Positions 63,028-64,000 of a stretch of 64,000 bases of DNA are shown piece by piece (within the stretch, counting starts at the first letter, position 1; each line of letters starts with the position of its first letter). The notes below the pieces were generated by a model. The model was not told where the DNA came from. It did not search any database and was given only the letters and a program-made list of their open reading frames with translations. Source of the stretch: Sporosarcina oncorhynchi (GTDB lineage: Bacteria; Bacillota; Bacilli; Bacillales_A; Planococcaceae). Position numbers and translations under genes: made by a program. The DNA lies in NCBI RefSeq assembly GCF_033304615.1, contig NZ_CP129118.1:2104001-2168000 (forward strand), read 5' to 3'.

Positions 63028-63480
63028 ATGTTGAACATATTCGTCGATGCAGATGGTTGTCCTGTTGTAAATGAAACGATTAAAATCGCCACACAGTTCA
63101 AGCTGCCTTGCACGCTAATCTGTGACACAGCTCACGAAATGCATCGTGAAGGAGCAGATACGATTATTGTCTCTAAAGGAGCGGATGCCGTGGATTTCGT
63201 GTTAGTAAACAAGGTACAAAAAGACGACATTGTCGTGACTCAAGATTATGGTCTCGCTGCAATGGTACTCGCGAAACAAGGACACCCAATCGACCAAAAT
63301 GGCCGTCGCTACACAAACGACAATATCGACCAACTATTATATGCCAGACATAATGCTCAGAAAATCCGCATGGCAGGCGGGCGACTCAAGGGACCGAAGA
63401 AACGTTCCAAAGAAAGTAATGATCTCTTCATAACCAAGCTACGTGAACTATGCAACTCCCTTCTATCCAGTACGGATTGA
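63028..63480 (+). CDS. yqxD: YaiI/YqxD-family protein (UPF0178, DUF188)
   Basis: 150 residues, PIN-like fold. The N-terminal FVDADGCPVVNETIKIA and VVTQDYGLAAMVLAKQG and the C-terminal RMAGGRLKGPKKRSKE are diagnostic of UPF0178. In B. subtilis yqxD sits near dnaG-sigA; here it does not. ATG at 63028 follows AAAAGGGGTC. The longer frame from 62980 has no start context. Confidence 0.93.
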   Translation: MLNIFVDADGCPVVNETIKIATQFKLPCTLICDTAHEMHREGADTIIVSKGADAVDFVLVNKVQKDDIVVTQDYGLAAMVLAKQGHPIDQNGRRYTNDNIDQLLYARHNAQKIRMAGGRLKGPKKRSKESNDLFITKLRELCNSLLSSTD

Positions 63481-63508
63481 AACCTTCCGTTTGCGTGGAG
63501 GGTTTCAT
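63478..63508. terminator. Hairpin terminator after yqxD
   Basis: GAAACCTTCC/GGAGGGTTTC stem (one mismatch); a weak T run. Confidence 0.55.
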
Positions 63509-63718
63509 ATTCAACTTAAACCATTCATATAATAAAACATGTTTTGAGGTATAGATTTTATTCATACCTACACAGATAATGATTTACATTAAAGAAGGAC
63601 ATGTTTTTTCTCTCCTATATCAACCCTACTAATCCTCATCTTAGAAACTATTTCAACGTTTATGTTTAACTACTAACTAACTCGGCTAAAGATTGTTAAA
63701 TTCATCGGAGGTTATCCA

Positions 63719-64000
63719 ATGCCAAAAATCCTTTCCGTCAGTAATGTGCTTCCACCCTATGAAGTAAAACAGAAAGAAGCTGTTGAACTTACACGCTCTC
63801 TTTTTAGTGAGAAATACAAAGATATCGAACGTTTGTTGAAAGTCTTTCAGAATGGGGATATCGAAAAGCGAGATGTCTGCATGCCGCTTGAATGGTATGG
63901 AAAGAAACATGACTTTGAAGAACGCAACGAATTGTATATTCAACACGCAGTTACTTTAGGAGTAGATGCAGTGCAAAGATGTCTTTCCGAGACTTCGTTT
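63719..64000 (+). CDS. Type III polyketide synthase, N-terminal part (runs off window)
   Basis: 94 codons visible. ILSVSNVLPPYEVKQKEAVE, RLLKVFQNGDIEKRDVCMPL and EERNELYIQHAV match the chalcone-synthase-like BcsA of Bacillus. It makes alkylpyrones or related lipids. ATG follows CGGAGGTTATCCA. The catalytic Cys lies beyond the window. In Bacillus it is followed by an isoprenylcysteine methyltransferase-like gene, which cannot be seen here. Confidence 0.88.
   Translation, partial: MPKILSVSNVLPPYEVKQKEAVELTRSLFSEKYKDIERLLKVFQNGDIEKRDVCMPLEWYGKKHDFEERNELYIQHAVTLGVDAVQRCLSETSF

Noticed and set aside
63686-63946. 86-codon minus-strand frame
   Set aside because: Antisense to the type III polyketide synthase start, which has family match and ribosome site.

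Overview
The window looks like a chromosomal segment of a low-GC, endospore-forming Firmicute, most likely Planococcaceae (Sporosarcina-like). Supporting this by inference are strong AGGAGG ribosome-binding sites, a prkA-yhbH-spoVR sporulation cluster behind a sigma-E-type promoter, an SLH-anchored surface-layer protein, B. subtilis-type operons (yndG-yndH-yndJ, argCJBD), a FapR site at fabI, and a carboxyspermidine-type polyamine operon. No phage, IS transposase, CRISPR array, rRNA or tRNA was seen. The genus cannot be fixed from sequence alone.

Layout. 1-8.3 kb: a RavA/ViaA-like MoxR ATPase and VWA pair (cut by the window edge), an NSS transporter, TspO, a PNPOx-like protein, an orphan promoter-plus-terminator unit, ypsA, an S9 peptidase and a DUF4870 protein. 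8.3-17.2 kb: an orphan OmpR-type regulator, a run of poorly known proteins (membrane protein, lipoprotein, coiled-coil protein, VLRF1-type release factor, PepSY, a small YfhD-like protein), then GNAT acetyltransferases, DUF2087, an alpha/beta hydrolase and a SIMPL protein. 17.3-24.7 kb: a polar amino-acid ABC transporter, ctaB, a YusW lipoprotein, a zinc peptidase, a PAS-MCP receptor and an aspartate dehydrogenase. 24.7-30.9 kb: the S-layer protein, a GTPase, a strikingly regular 21-unit intergenic repeat array and two small enzyme genes. 31-35.6 kb: prkA-yhbH-spoVR.

36.3-42.7 kb is a six-gene polyamine operon (speD, arginine decarboxylase, speE, speB, carboxy(nor)spermidine synthase, carboxy(nor)spermidine decarboxylase). 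It encodes two complete alternative routes from putrescine to spermidine. 43-55 kb: small membrane/lipoproteins, a CynX-type MFS transporter, argCJBD behind a promoter with an ARG box, fabI behind a FapR operator, yndGHJ and argH. Arginine made by the arg genes is the feedstock of the polyamine operon's first decarboxylase.

55-64 kb: a CDF metal transporter with a terminator in its leader, a TRM11-like RNA methyltransferase, then a 3.1-kb segment flanked by a 42-bp direct repeat (40/42) that duplicates the 3' end of the methyltransferase gene. This island carries a small membrane protein, GNAT, Nudix and HIT proteins, two GC-rich palindromic repeats and a probable type I toxin-antitoxin locus (36-aa Hol_Tox-like peptide, sequestered Shine-Dalgarno, convergent antisense RNA). 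It is followed by leucyl aminopeptidase, small proteins, yqxD and the start of a type III polyketide synthase.

Strongest leads: the repeat-bounded island with its toxin-antitoxin unit, the 20/21-bp phased repeat array at 29048-29477, the dual-route polyamine operon, and the orphan attenuator-like transcript at 4658-4945.
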